Assembly (NCBI RefSeq): GCF_003028575.1
Contig: NZ_PYUD01000001.1
Coordinates: forward strand, 744,001-808,000
From: Halomonas urumqiensis
GTDB taxonomy: Bacteria > Pseudomonadota > Gammaproteobacteria > Pseudomonadales > Halomonadaceae
Direction: 5' to 3'
Length of the DNA stretch: 64,000 bases
Shown piece after piece: positions 17,857 through 26,800 of this stretch. The notes under the pieces are model-generated. The model was not told where the DNA came from, did no database searches, and was given only the letters and a program-made list of their open reading frames with translations. Position numbers and translations under genes: made by a program. How positions within the stretch are numbered: position 1 is the first letter of the stretch; each line of letters starts with the position of its first letter.

Positions 17857-18760
17857 GCTCTTCGCCGTACCGCTTGCGCGGCTGGTCGCCGGCGCCGGTC
17901 GATGGCTGAGTGGCCTGGCCGGTGACGCCGATGTCGCTGATCGTGCTCCAGGAGTTCTCCGCCAGACGGGAGAGTGCCGCCCAGGCAGCGTCTACCTGGT
18001 GGGAGCGGGAAGTGGCGATGTGGAACTACTCACGCTAAAGGCCGCGCGACTGCTGACCGAAGCCGATGCCGTGGTCTACGACCGCTTGGTGGGTGACGAT
18101 GTGCTGGCGCTGGTTCCAGCGGGTCGCGAACGCTATTACGTGGGCAAGGCCAGTGGTCATCATAGCCTGCCCCAGGCCGAGATCGGGGCGCTGCTGGTGC
18201 GGCTTGCCAGCGAGGGCAAGTCGGTGGTGCGCCTCAAGGGCGGCGACCCTGGCGTGTTCGGTCGCATGGGTGAGGAACTGGCCGCATTGGCGCAAGGTGG
18301 CGTGTCCGCCGAGATCGTGCCGGGCATTACCGCTGCCTCGGCGGCCTGCGCCAGCATGGGCATCCCGCTGACCGACCGGGGCCACGCTCAGCAACTACGC
18401 TTCATCACCGCCCAGCGATGTGGTGAAGGGGCAGGCCGTGAGGATGGCGAGCCTGACTGGGAGGCGCTGGCACGCCGCGACGAGACGCTGGTGTTCTACA
18501 TGGGGCTCTCGAAGGTCGAGGCTATCTGTGCGGGGCTGCGCGGCGCCGGTTTACCCGATGATTGGCCGGTGATGCTGGTGGCCAATGCCAGTCGTCCCGA
18601 GCAGCGCTCGCTTGTCGGCACGCTTGCCGATATGCCACGTAAGCTCTCCCGACACCCGCTGCCCTCGCCCTGTCTGATCGTGGTGGGCAGCGTGGTGTCG
18701 ATGGTCGCCACAAGCACGGCGGCCGCTCAGACATCGAGCGTGGCCGATTCACCGAGGTAG
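17813..18760 (+). CDS. cobA: Uroporphyrinogen-III C-methyltransferase (siroheme synthesis)
   Basis: A 315-residue SUMT, SAM-dependent, that converts uroporphyrinogen III to precorrin-2, the siroheme precursor needed by NirB. The methyltransferase core starts near residue 60 (VYLVGAGSGDVELLTLKA, DAVVYDRLV, VVRLKGGDPGVFGR, PGITAASAA). The usual GAGPGD has Ser in place of Pro. The first ~55 residues are an unusual extension of unknown role. The ATG overlaps the nasA end by 44 bases in another frame with AGGAG upstream, so it belongs to the nasA operon. Its 3' end overlaps the convergent tolC-like gene by 34 bases. No CysG-type oxidase/chelatase domain is present. Confidence 0.9.
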   Translation: MRTIKCNPKSSMSRELFAVPLARLVAGAGRWLSGLAGDADVADRAPGVLRQTGECRPGSVYLVGAGSGDVELLTLKAARLLTEADAVVYDRLVGDDVLALVPAGRERYYVGKASGHHSLPQAEIGALLVRLASEGKSVVRLKGGDPGVFGRMGEELAALAQGGVSAEIVPGITAASAACASMGIPLTDRGHAQQLRFITAQRCGEGAGREDGEPDWEALARRDETLVFYMGLSKVEAICAGLRGAGLPDDWPVMLVANASRPEQRSLVGTLADMPRKLSRHPLPSPCLIVVGSVVSMVATSTAAAQTSSVADSPR

Positions 18761-20073
18761 CCGTTGACGAATTCGAACTCGTCATCGTCAAGCTCGCCGG
18801 CCACCGCCGCCAGGCGCATCCGCGACAGCAGGTAGTCGATGCGTGCCTGCAGCAGGTCGCGGCGTGCGGTGAACAGGTTCTCCTCCTCATTGAGGATATC
18901 GAGGTTGGTGCTGGAACCCGCCTGGAAGCCCCGACGCGTTGACTCCACGGCACGTTCGCTGGAAGCAACGGCCAGCTCCAGGGCGCGTAGCCTGGCCTGG
19001 CTGCTCTGAATGTTGTGAAATTCCCTGGCGGTGAGCGTGGCGATTTCCTGTTGGGTGGCGCCGAGCACCTGGTAGGCGCCTTCGCGGCGCTGGTCCGACT
19101 GGCGGATACGAGCGCTGGTCATGCCACCCGAGTAGAGCGTCAGGTTCAGTTCCAGGCCGATCCAGCCATACTGCTGTTGCTGGTCGACGGTGGTCAGGCT
19201 CGAACTCTCGTTGGTGGTATAGCCCAGCACCAACCCAAGGGTGGGCAGGCGGCCGGCTCGGGCGATACGTGTTTCCTCCTCGGCAATCAACAGCCCCACC
19301 CGACGTGCCACGACATTCGGGCTATCGCGTCTTGCCAGGGCTAGCCATGCTTCAAGGGTGGTGGGGGTGAGGCCCGGTGTCGGGAACGCCTCGCTGAGTG
19401 TGGCAATGTCGGGTACGGGCGCCGCCAGCAGCTCCTGGAGCTGATAGCGAGACAGCCTCAGCTGGTTCTCCGCCTCGAGCAGCTCGGCCTGGGTGAGGTC
19501 ACGGCTGGCCCTGGCCTGATCGACATCGATGATGGTGCCTTCCCCGGTATCGAAGCGCCGCTCGGCGGCACGCAACTGTTGATCGAAGGCATCCAGCTTG
19601 CGTTCGGAAAGCGCCAGGCTTTCGCGTGCCAGCAGCGCATCCAGGTAGCGTTCCGCCAGCAGGATGGCGAGCTCCTGGTGGCGCGAGTCGAACACCGCCA
19701 GCCCCTCGTCGGCGCGGTGCTGGCCCTGGCGGTAGCCTGCCATGCCTTGAGGGTCGTAGAGCGGCTGACGCAGTTGCGCGGTCGCCGACCAGGAGTTGTG
19801 GTCGATATCCGAGCGCACTTCCTGGCCGCTGATGTCCGGCTGAGTGAGGCTGCCATCGTTGCGATTGGCCTGGGCCGAGAGGGTCACGGTGGGCAACAGG
19901 TTGGCTCGCCCGATCGCCCGCTCCTCCTGAGTGGCCTCCCGCTCGTGGATGGCCGCCTGGTAACGTGGGCCCTGCGCCTGCAGGGTTTTCCACGCGTCGT
20001 TCAGGTTCAGCGCCAGGGCGTGTGTGGGCACGATCAGGCCCAGCATCAGCAGGGTTCCGGCTAGCTGTCGCAT
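18727..20073 (-). CDS. TolC-family outer-membrane channel of the type I secretion system
   Basis: A 448-residue outer-membrane efflux protein with an N-terminal signal peptide (MRQLAGTLLMLGLIVPTHALA). Two OEP repeats of long alpha-helical sequence follow (about 25-220 and 235-430), typical of TolC/PrtF/AprF. It forms the trimeric exit duct of the exporter. It is the last gene of the ABC-HlyD-TolC operon, starting one base after the hlyD-like stop. Length fits the AprF/PrtF group. The stop overlaps convergent cobA. Confidence 0.93.
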   Translation of the reverse strand: MRQLAGTLLMLGLIVPTHALALNLNDAWKTLQAQGPRYQAAIHEREATQEERAIGRANLLPTVTLSAQANRNDGSLTQPDISGQEVRSDIDHNSWSATAQLRQPLYDPQGMAGYRQGQHRADEGLAVFDSRHQELAILLAERYLDALLARESLALSERKLDAFDQQLRAAERRFDTGEGTIIDVDQARASRDLTQAELLEAENQLRLSRYQLQELLAAPVPDIATLSEAFPTPGLTPTTLEAWLALARRDSPNVVARRVGLLIAEEETRIARAGRLPTLGLVLGYTTNESSSLTTVDQQQQYGWIGLELNLTLYSGGMTSARIRQSDQRREGAYQVLGATQQEIATLTAREFHNIQSSQARLRALELAVASSERAVESTRRGFQAGSSTNLDILNEEENLFTARRDLLQARIDYLLSRMRLAAVAGELDDDEFEFVNGYLGESATLDV

Positions 20074-20074
20074 G

Positions 20075-21427
20075 TCACTGCTCCTTGAAGGCGCTGTCGA
20101 TCCTGTCCAGCAATGGCTTGAGCAGGTAGCTCAACAGGTTGCGCTCGCCAGTCTTGATGGTGACGGAGGCCGGCATGCCGGCCCGGATACGGTTGAGCCC
20201 CAGCAGTTCGGTACCTTGCGGCAGCACTTCCACCTCGGCCAGGTAGTAGGGCATGCCGCTCTCCTCGTCGACCAGGCGATCGGCCGACACGGTTTTCACC
20301 TGGCCCGGAATGTTCGGGGTCTGGGCGTGGTTGAAGGCCGGGAAGGTGATATCCACATTGAGCCCCGGTTCGAGCTTGTCGATGGCCTGAACGGGCACCA
20401 TGGCATCGACCTGCAGAGGCTCATCCTGCGGCACGATATCCATCAGTGCCTGCCCCGGCTGGATCACGCCGCCTTCGGTGGTGACATTGACCCCGAGAAC
20501 GACCCCATCGATAGGGGAACGCACCACGGTATGGTTGACCTGATAGTCCAGCGAGCGCAGCCGGTCGGCGAGTGACGCGGTTTCCTGCTGCTGCTCTGCC
20601 AGGCGTGACTGGATGTCCTCATGGAACACTTGATCGAGCTGCAGCAGTTGCAGACGCAGCTCGGCGATCTCGGAACGGGTGCGCCCGATCTCGGCGGTAG
20701 TCTCGGCACGGCTGCCGCTGACCTGGGCACTACTGCGTTCGAGCTCCAGCAAGCGGTTGCGGGGAATGTAGCCTTCCGCGGCGAGCTTTCGCATGCCCCT
20801 GAGTTCTTCGCTGAAATGGCCGACCTGGGCATTGCGGAACCCTTCGACCTGCTCGAGCCCGGCCAGGCGCTGGGTGGCGGAATTGAGCTTCTCGCTCAGG
20901 ATCATCCGTTCGCCCTCGAGCGTGCTCTGGCGGGTGTAGAACAGTTGGCTCTGCAGCGCGGTTGCCGCGGCGAGCCTCGGGTCACTGGCAAAGCGCTCGG
21001 CGAGCCAGGGGTCGAAGGCCACCGACTCCTGGCCATCGCGTTCGGCCTGCAGGCGGTCCTCGACGCTTTGCGCGATGATGTACTGGGTGCTGACCACGCC
21101 CTGTTCGGCCATCGCTTCGGTGGCATCCAGGCGCAGCAACTCCTGGCCAGCCACGACGCGGTCTCCTTCTCGCACCAGGATCGACTCGATGTAACCGCCT
21201 TCCAGGTGCTGGATCGTCTTGCGGTTGCTGGTCACCTTGACCGTGGCGTTGGCCACGACGCCAGCATCCAGCGGCGCCAGGGTAGCCCAGCCGATGAAGC
21301 CGCCGAAACCGAGCATGATCAACAGAAGCCCCCACACCATGGGGCGGCGATCATTGGTATCCAGGTCGACGGGTGCGCCTTCGGCGGGGAGGAAGTCCTG
21401 GGTATAAGGTGAAACGGCGATATTCAT
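20075..21427 (-). CDS. HlyD/PrtE-family periplasmic adaptor of type I secretion
   Basis: A 450-residue membrane-fusion protein: short cytoplasmic N-terminus, one transmembrane helix at about 31-53 (VWGLLLIMLGFGGFIGWATL), split biotinyl-lipoyl-like halves (IQHLEGGYIESILVREGDRV and VVRSPIDGVVLGVNV) around a long coiled coil (about 110-290), then a beta-barrel domain near the C-terminus. This is the PrtE/AprE architecture that bridges the inner-membrane ABC protein to the TolC duct. It lies six bases after the ABC gene and one before the TolC gene. Confidence 0.95.
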   Translation of the reverse strand: MNIAVSPYTQDFLPAEGAPVDLDTNDRRPMVWGLLLIMLGFGGFIGWATLAPLDAGVVANATVKVTSNRKTIQHLEGGYIESILVREGDRVVAGQELLRLDATEAMAEQGVVSTQYIIAQSVEDRLQAERDGQESVAFDPWLAERFASDPRLAAATALQSQLFYTRQSTLEGERMILSEKLNSATQRLAGLEQVEGFRNAQVGHFSEELRGMRKLAAEGYIPRNRLLELERSSAQVSGSRAETTAEIGRTRSEIAELRLQLLQLDQVFHEDIQSRLAEQQQETASLADRLRSLDYQVNHTVVRSPIDGVVLGVNVTTEGGVIQPGQALMDIVPQDEPLQVDAMVPVQAIDKLEPGLNVDITFPAFNHAQTPNIPGQVKTVSADRLVDEESGMPYYLAEVEVLPQGTELLGLNRIRAGMPASVTIKTGERNLLSYLLKPLLDRIDSAFKEQ

Positions 21428-21433
21428 CTCGAA

Positions 21434-23170
21434 TCACTCCTTCGCTCTGGCGGCCGCCACGGGGGTGGTGGAGGGGGCCGCCATGATGTTGGCCTTGCGC
21501 AGTGCGCCGAACACTTCGTCGCGCTTGCCCTGCAGTTGCATCATGCCGTCGCGCAGCATCATCACCTGGTCGACATTGGCGAGGATGTTCGGGCGGTGGG
21601 AAATCAGTACCAGGGTGGCGCCACGTTCCTTCAGCCTGGCGAGTGCCTGCACCAGGGCCGATTCGCCGGCGTCATCGAGGTTGGAGTTGGGCTCGTCGAG
21701 CACCACCAGGGCCGGGTTGCCATACAGCGCCCGAGCCAGCGCAATCCGTTGCTTCTGCCCGCCGGAAAGCGGGTTTCCGTCCGCATCGAGGCGTGTCGCA
21801 TAGCCTTCCGGGAAGCGCAGGATCATCTCGTGCACGTCGGCCTGGCGGGCCGCCTCCACCACCGCATCGCTGTCCAGTTCGCCGAAGCGTGCGATGTTGT
21901 CGGAAATACTGCCTTCACAGAGTTCCACGTCCTGGGGCAGGTATCCGATCCATGGGCCAAGCTCCTGCTTGTTCCAGCGGTGAAGTTCGGCACCGTCGAG
22001 ACGCATCGAGCCAGCGCGTGGCCCCCACAGGCCGACGCACAGTCTGGCCAGGGTCGATTTGCCCGAGCCCGAAGGGCCGATAACACCGAGCGACTGGCCA
22101 GGTTCGAGGCGGAAGGCCACCCCGCGCAGGATCACGCCCGCGTCACCTGGTATCGCCGCCACCAGGTTTTCGGCTTCAAGCCGGCCTTCCGGGCGCGGCA
22201 GGCGCAGCGAGGGTGGTTGGGCCGGATAGGCATCGAGCAGGCCAGCCAGGCGCTTCCATGACACCCGGGCGTTGAGTAGGGGTTTCCAGTTGGAGATCGC
22301 AAGCTCCACCGGGGCCAGTGCGCGGCCGGTGAGAATCGAACAGGCGATCATCATGCCGGGGGTGATCTCGCCGCGAATCGCCAGCAGCGCGCCGGTGCCG
22401 AGCACCAGTGATTGCAGGGTCACCCGCACGAAACGCCCGATGCCGTTGATCAAGGCAGAACGATCAGAGGCGCGTGCCTGCAGCAGCAGGCTCTGGCGAT
22501 GGTGGCGATACCAGCGATCGCGGATCGCTGGCAGCATGCCCATGGCCTCGATGGCTTCGGTATTGCGCAGGTTGTTGTTGGCGAAGGTGCCGGAGGCTGC
22601 GGCGGCCTGGTTGGAGATGGCCAATGGCTTGCGGGTGACAAGCTCGGTGATCACCGCCAGGCTCAACAGGATCAGCGTGCCGGCCAGCGTCAACATGCCG
22701 AGCCACGGGTGGATCAGGTAGGCGACGAACAGATAGAGCGGGGTCCAGGGCGCATCGAAGAAGGCGAACAGGCCGTTGCCGGTGAGGAACTGGCGGACCT
22801 GGGTAAGGTCCTGCAGCGCCTGTGACGGTGACCCCCCGGCGCGGCTCAGATTGCGTTCGAAGGCGGCGGTGAAGATGCGCTGGTTGAGCCGTTCGTCGAG
22901 CCGGTTGCCGACCCGCACCATGACCCAGGAGCGAATGGCTTCGAGCATCGCCATCAGCACGTAGAGCCCTACCACCAGCAGGGTCAGCATCAACAGTGTG
23001 TTGACGTTGCTGCTGACCAGAGCCCGGTCGTAGATCTGCAACATATACACGGCGGGCGCCAGCATCAGCAGGTTGATGACCCCGCTGAAGGCGGCCAGCG
23101 CCAGGAAGGTGTGGCGCATCGCATAGAGTGCGCCCGCCAGCTCCGTCCTTTGGTTAGACGATGAATTCAT
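21434..23170 (-). CDS. Type I secretion ABC transporter, permease/ATPase (PrtD/AprD type)
   Basis: A 578-residue exporter half-transporter. A membrane domain of about 300 residues is followed by an ATPase with Walker A GPSGSGKSTLARL, signature LSGGQKQRIALARALYG, Walker B LVVLDEPNSNLD and H-loop ISHRPNI. There is no N-terminal C39 peptidase or C39-like domain, which matches PrtD-type exporters of RTX proteins rather than HlyB. GAGGGGG precedes the ATG at 23170. The operon is divergent from the two RTX peroxidases, its obvious cargo. Confidence 0.95.
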   Translation of the reverse strand: MNSSSNQRTELAGALYAMRHTFLALAAFSGVINLLMLAPAVYMLQIYDRALVSSNVNTLLMLTLLVVGLYVLMAMLEAIRSWVMVRVGNRLDERLNQRIFTAAFERNLSRAGGSPSQALQDLTQVRQFLTGNGLFAFFDAPWTPLYLFVAYLIHPWLGMLTLAGTLILLSLAVITELVTRKPLAISNQAAAASGTFANNNLRNTEAIEAMGMLPAIRDRWYRHHRQSLLLQARASDRSALINGIGRFVRVTLQSLVLGTGALLAIRGEITPGMMIACSILTGRALAPVELAISNWKPLLNARVSWKRLAGLLDAYPAQPPSLRLPRPEGRLEAENLVAAIPGDAGVILRGVAFRLEPGQSLGVIGPSGSGKSTLARLCVGLWGPRAGSMRLDGAELHRWNKQELGPWIGYLPQDVELCEGSISDNIARFGELDSDAVVEAARQADVHEMILRFPEGYATRLDADGNPLSGGQKQRIALARALYGNPALVVLDEPNSNLDDAGESALVQALARLKERGATLVLISHRPNILANVDQVMMLRDGMMQLQGKRDEVFGALRKANIMAAPSTTPVAAARAKE

Positions 23171-23873
23171 GGTCGACCCCCTCATCGGTCATGAGGCTTG
23201 CTTGGTTATGGTGTAATGACTTTTTTATGATTCGCTAATTGACTGCGCTTTCCACTGCCCTTGCTAAGTCCCGTTTTATCCAGGTCTGTCTCTTCCAATA
23301 TCTGTCTTTTCCAATGTCTGTCTCTTCAGGCCGTGTCTCCGTGCCCTGCCTAAACAATGCTCCGTCACAGTGGCATTCGTCTGGCTGTGGAGGATGTTTC
23401 GTTTGTTAGCGCCTGGTGGGAGTGTTGTCAGAATAGCCTACTTCTGTAATGCAGATAGAGTAAATTGTGTTCCAATGTAAAAAAATTCTTGACCGCTTTA
23501 CAGACCCTGACAATAGTGAGAGGGCGTTGGGTTAGTAGTTGGGTGTATTTCAAAATCAGCAGTGGGCGCGATTTAAATCAAATAAAAACAGAGTGATACG
23601 GATTTTCCGTAGAAAAGTAAGTTGTCGGTTCGAAATGTGTGATTCGTCAGGTATTAGAACTTTGATACTCACAGGTAGAGAACCTTAGTACATGAAGTTA
23701 CAAAGCTGTAATACAGGGCTTCAAGGGTTTTTAATGCATTTAAAGAGCAAGTAGTCCTTATGGATTAGCTCTCTAGAAGATAAGTAATGATGATTTAAAT
23801 GAAGGAGAGATCCTTCTGAATCTAATGTTATGTCAGTAACCGGTTTGAAAATAATTGCCGCATGGGAGGCAAC
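23171..23873. promoter_or_regulatory. AT-rich divergent control region, type I exporter / first RTX peroxidase
   Basis: About 700 bp, markedly more AT-rich than its neighbours and without a gene. It holds three near-copies of a pyrimidine-rich unit (TCTGTCTCTTCCAA-like, about 23285-23331). A stretch from about 23195 to 23535 is homologous to the sequence upstream of the second peroxidase. A conserved TTGACC (23489-23494) with CAATAG/AATAGT 16-17 bases later is a candidate promoter, which would leave a leader of about 350 bases. Confidence 0.5.
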
Positions 23874-26800
23874 ATGGCTGTCAAAATGAATCAACACGAC
23901 CTGCAGTTCATTCTGGATCAGATCAAGATCGCCGAAGCGCATGCGGCGGGAACGCCGCTGGCCGATCTCGTCGACAGTTCGCTTCTACCGGCAGGCCTGC
24001 GCACGGTCGATGGTAGCTACAACAATTTCGTGGCCGGCCGCGAGCAGTGGGGGGCCTCAGGCGAAGAGTTTCCGAGATTGACCGATCCGAACTGGGTCGA
24101 GGGAAGCGGCACTCTGGGCGGCGCGCCATACCCCACCAACAACAACTATGGCGCCGAGGGCAGTGTGGTCGATGGCGAGCCGCGCCTTATTTCCAACCTC
24201 ATCGTCGACCAGACGCTGGACAACCCGGCCGCCATCTACGCGGCTCTCCAGCACGCTGGTTTCGAAGGCGATATCTGGGCAACGGTCGAGGAGATTCAAG
24301 GCCTGCACCAGGCCTATGTCGACGCCGCGGCTGGTGACGCCGATGCGAGTCTCGAGCTCGCGGCACGCGACGCCGCCCTCGAAGGCCATGGTATCGAGAT
24401 GGATGGCAGTACCATCCTGCTGCCTAACGTCGCCCCGGATGAAGGACTGTCCGCACCGTACAATGCCTTCTTGACGTTCTTCGGCCAGTTCTTCGACCAC
24501 GGCCTGGATCTGGTGGCGAAAGGCGGTAACGGCACCGTCTATATGCCGCTGTCGCCGGACGACCCGCTCTACATTGAGGGCAGCCCCACCAATTTCATGG
24601 CGATGACCCGCGCGACGACCGATCCCGATGCCGCGGGCAACGTCACTACGCCCTGGGTGGACCAGAACCAGACCTATACCTCGAACGCCTCTCACCAGGT
24701 ATTCCTGCGCGAGTATGAACTCTCCGGCGAAGGGGTGGATGCGCAACCGCTTGCCACCGGGCGACTGCTTGACGGTGACCGCGGCCTCGCCACCTGGGCC
24801 GACGTCAAGGAGCAGGCACGTTTGATGCTCGGCATCGATCTGACCGATCTGGATGTCAGCGCGGTACCGGAGCTGCTTGTCGATCCCTACGGCGAGTTCA
24901 TTCGCGGCGACAACGGCCTGCCGCAGATCCTCGCGGCCTTCCGCATGACGGGTCAAGATGAAGAAGGGAATCCGATTCTCGAGGCGATCTATGTAGAGGG
25001 CAATCGACAAGATCCGGTCGACCCGTCTGCGATCAGTCTGCCCGCCGGCACGGAAATTTATGATCCCGCGACTGGCGAGAACAGGGAGGTTTCCGCAGGC
25101 GAGACGATTTCGGCCGCGCGTACCGGGCACGCCTTCCTCGACGACATCGCTCACTCGGCGGTCGTGGTCACGGACGAGAACGGCGCACTTGTCGCCGACG
25201 CCGACGACGTGGCGGGCAACGACGTTCAAGTGAACATACGGGGTCAGAACACCGAATACGACAACGAGCTCCTCGACGCCCACTACATCACCGGCGACGG
25301 GCGCGGAAACGAGAACATCGGGCTCTCGGCCGTCCACCACGTCTTCCACTCCGAACACAACCGCCAGGTCGACGACATCAAGGCGACCATCGAAGCCAGC
25401 GGTGATCAAGACTTCATCGCCCAGTGGAAGCTCGAAGACGGCTCGTGGGACGGCGAGCGGCTGTTCCAGGCGGCGCGCTTTTCCACCGAGATGCAGTATC
25501 AGCACCTCGTGTTCGAGGAGTTCGCGCGCAAGATCCAGCCGGATGTGGACGTGTTCATGGTTCAACCCGACGCCGAACTGGACCCGAGCATCTTCGCTGA
25601 GTTTGCGCACGTCATCTACCGTTTCGGGCACTCGATGCTCAATGAAACGGTCGAGATGATCGACGTCAATGGCAACCGTGACGGCTCGATGAGCTTGTTC
25701 GATGCCTTCCTCAACCCGCTCGCCTTTGGCGCCGAGGACGCGGACGGCAACGTCACCGTCAGCCATGACGTAGCCGCTGGCGCGATTATCCGCGGCATGA
25801 CGGGGCAGGTAGGCAACGAGATCGACGAGTTCGTCACCAACACGTTGCGTAACCAGTTGCTCGGCATTCCGCTCGACCTGCCGGCGATCAACATCGCCCG
25901 TGGCCGCGATACCGGTATGCCGACGCTGAACGAGGCGCGTGCCCAGTTCATGGAACTGGCCGGCGGTGACACTCAGCTCAAGCCCTACGAGAGCTGGAGC
26001 GATTTCGCCCTCAACCTCAAGAATCCGGGCTCTATCGTCAACTTCATCGCGGCCTATGGCACCCACGTTTCGATCACCGCAGAGAGCTCGATCGACGGCA
26101 AGCGCGATGCGGCCTTCGCCCTTGTGATGGGTGGCGACGGGGCTCCGACGGACCGCCAGGACTTCCTGAATGGCACGGGCACCTGGAGCGACATGGAGAC
26201 GGGCCTGAACAACATCGACCTCTGGGTCGGTGGCCTGGCCGAGAAGAAGATGCCCTTCGGCGGCATGCTCGGTTCGACCTTCTCCTTCGTCTTCGAAATG
26301 CAGATGGAGAGCCTGCAGGATGCCGACCGGTTCTACTACCTTTCGCGCGTGCAGGGGCTCAACCTGCTGACCGAACTCGAAAACAACTCGCTGGCCAAGA
26401 TGGCGCTGGCGAATACCGACCTCGGCGAGACGGGGTTTGCCATTCCGGGAGACCAGTTCTCGGTGCCTGATCATGTTCTCTACATGGACATGGCGAAGCA
26501 GATGGCCATGACGGGCCTTGGCGATCCCCTGCATGACGACCCGACCCTTGGTGCCTTCACCAGTCTGGTCGAGCGCCGCGACGATAACAACGACGGGATC
26601 GCCGAGTACATCCGCTACAACGGCGCCGACCATATCGTCATCGCCGGTACCGAGGGCAACGATACGATCATCGCCGGCGGCGGAGATGACACGGTCTGGG
26701 GTCTCGGCGGCGATGACTACATCGAGGCCGGCTACGGCGTAGATCACATCGACGGCGGCGACGGGGATGACATCATCGTCAATGCCGGTACCGATATTGG

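Noticed and set aside
23862..23873. Earlier ATG for peroxidase 1
   Set aside because: The GGGAGG ribosome-binding site lies between this ATG and the one at 23874, so the downstream start is used.
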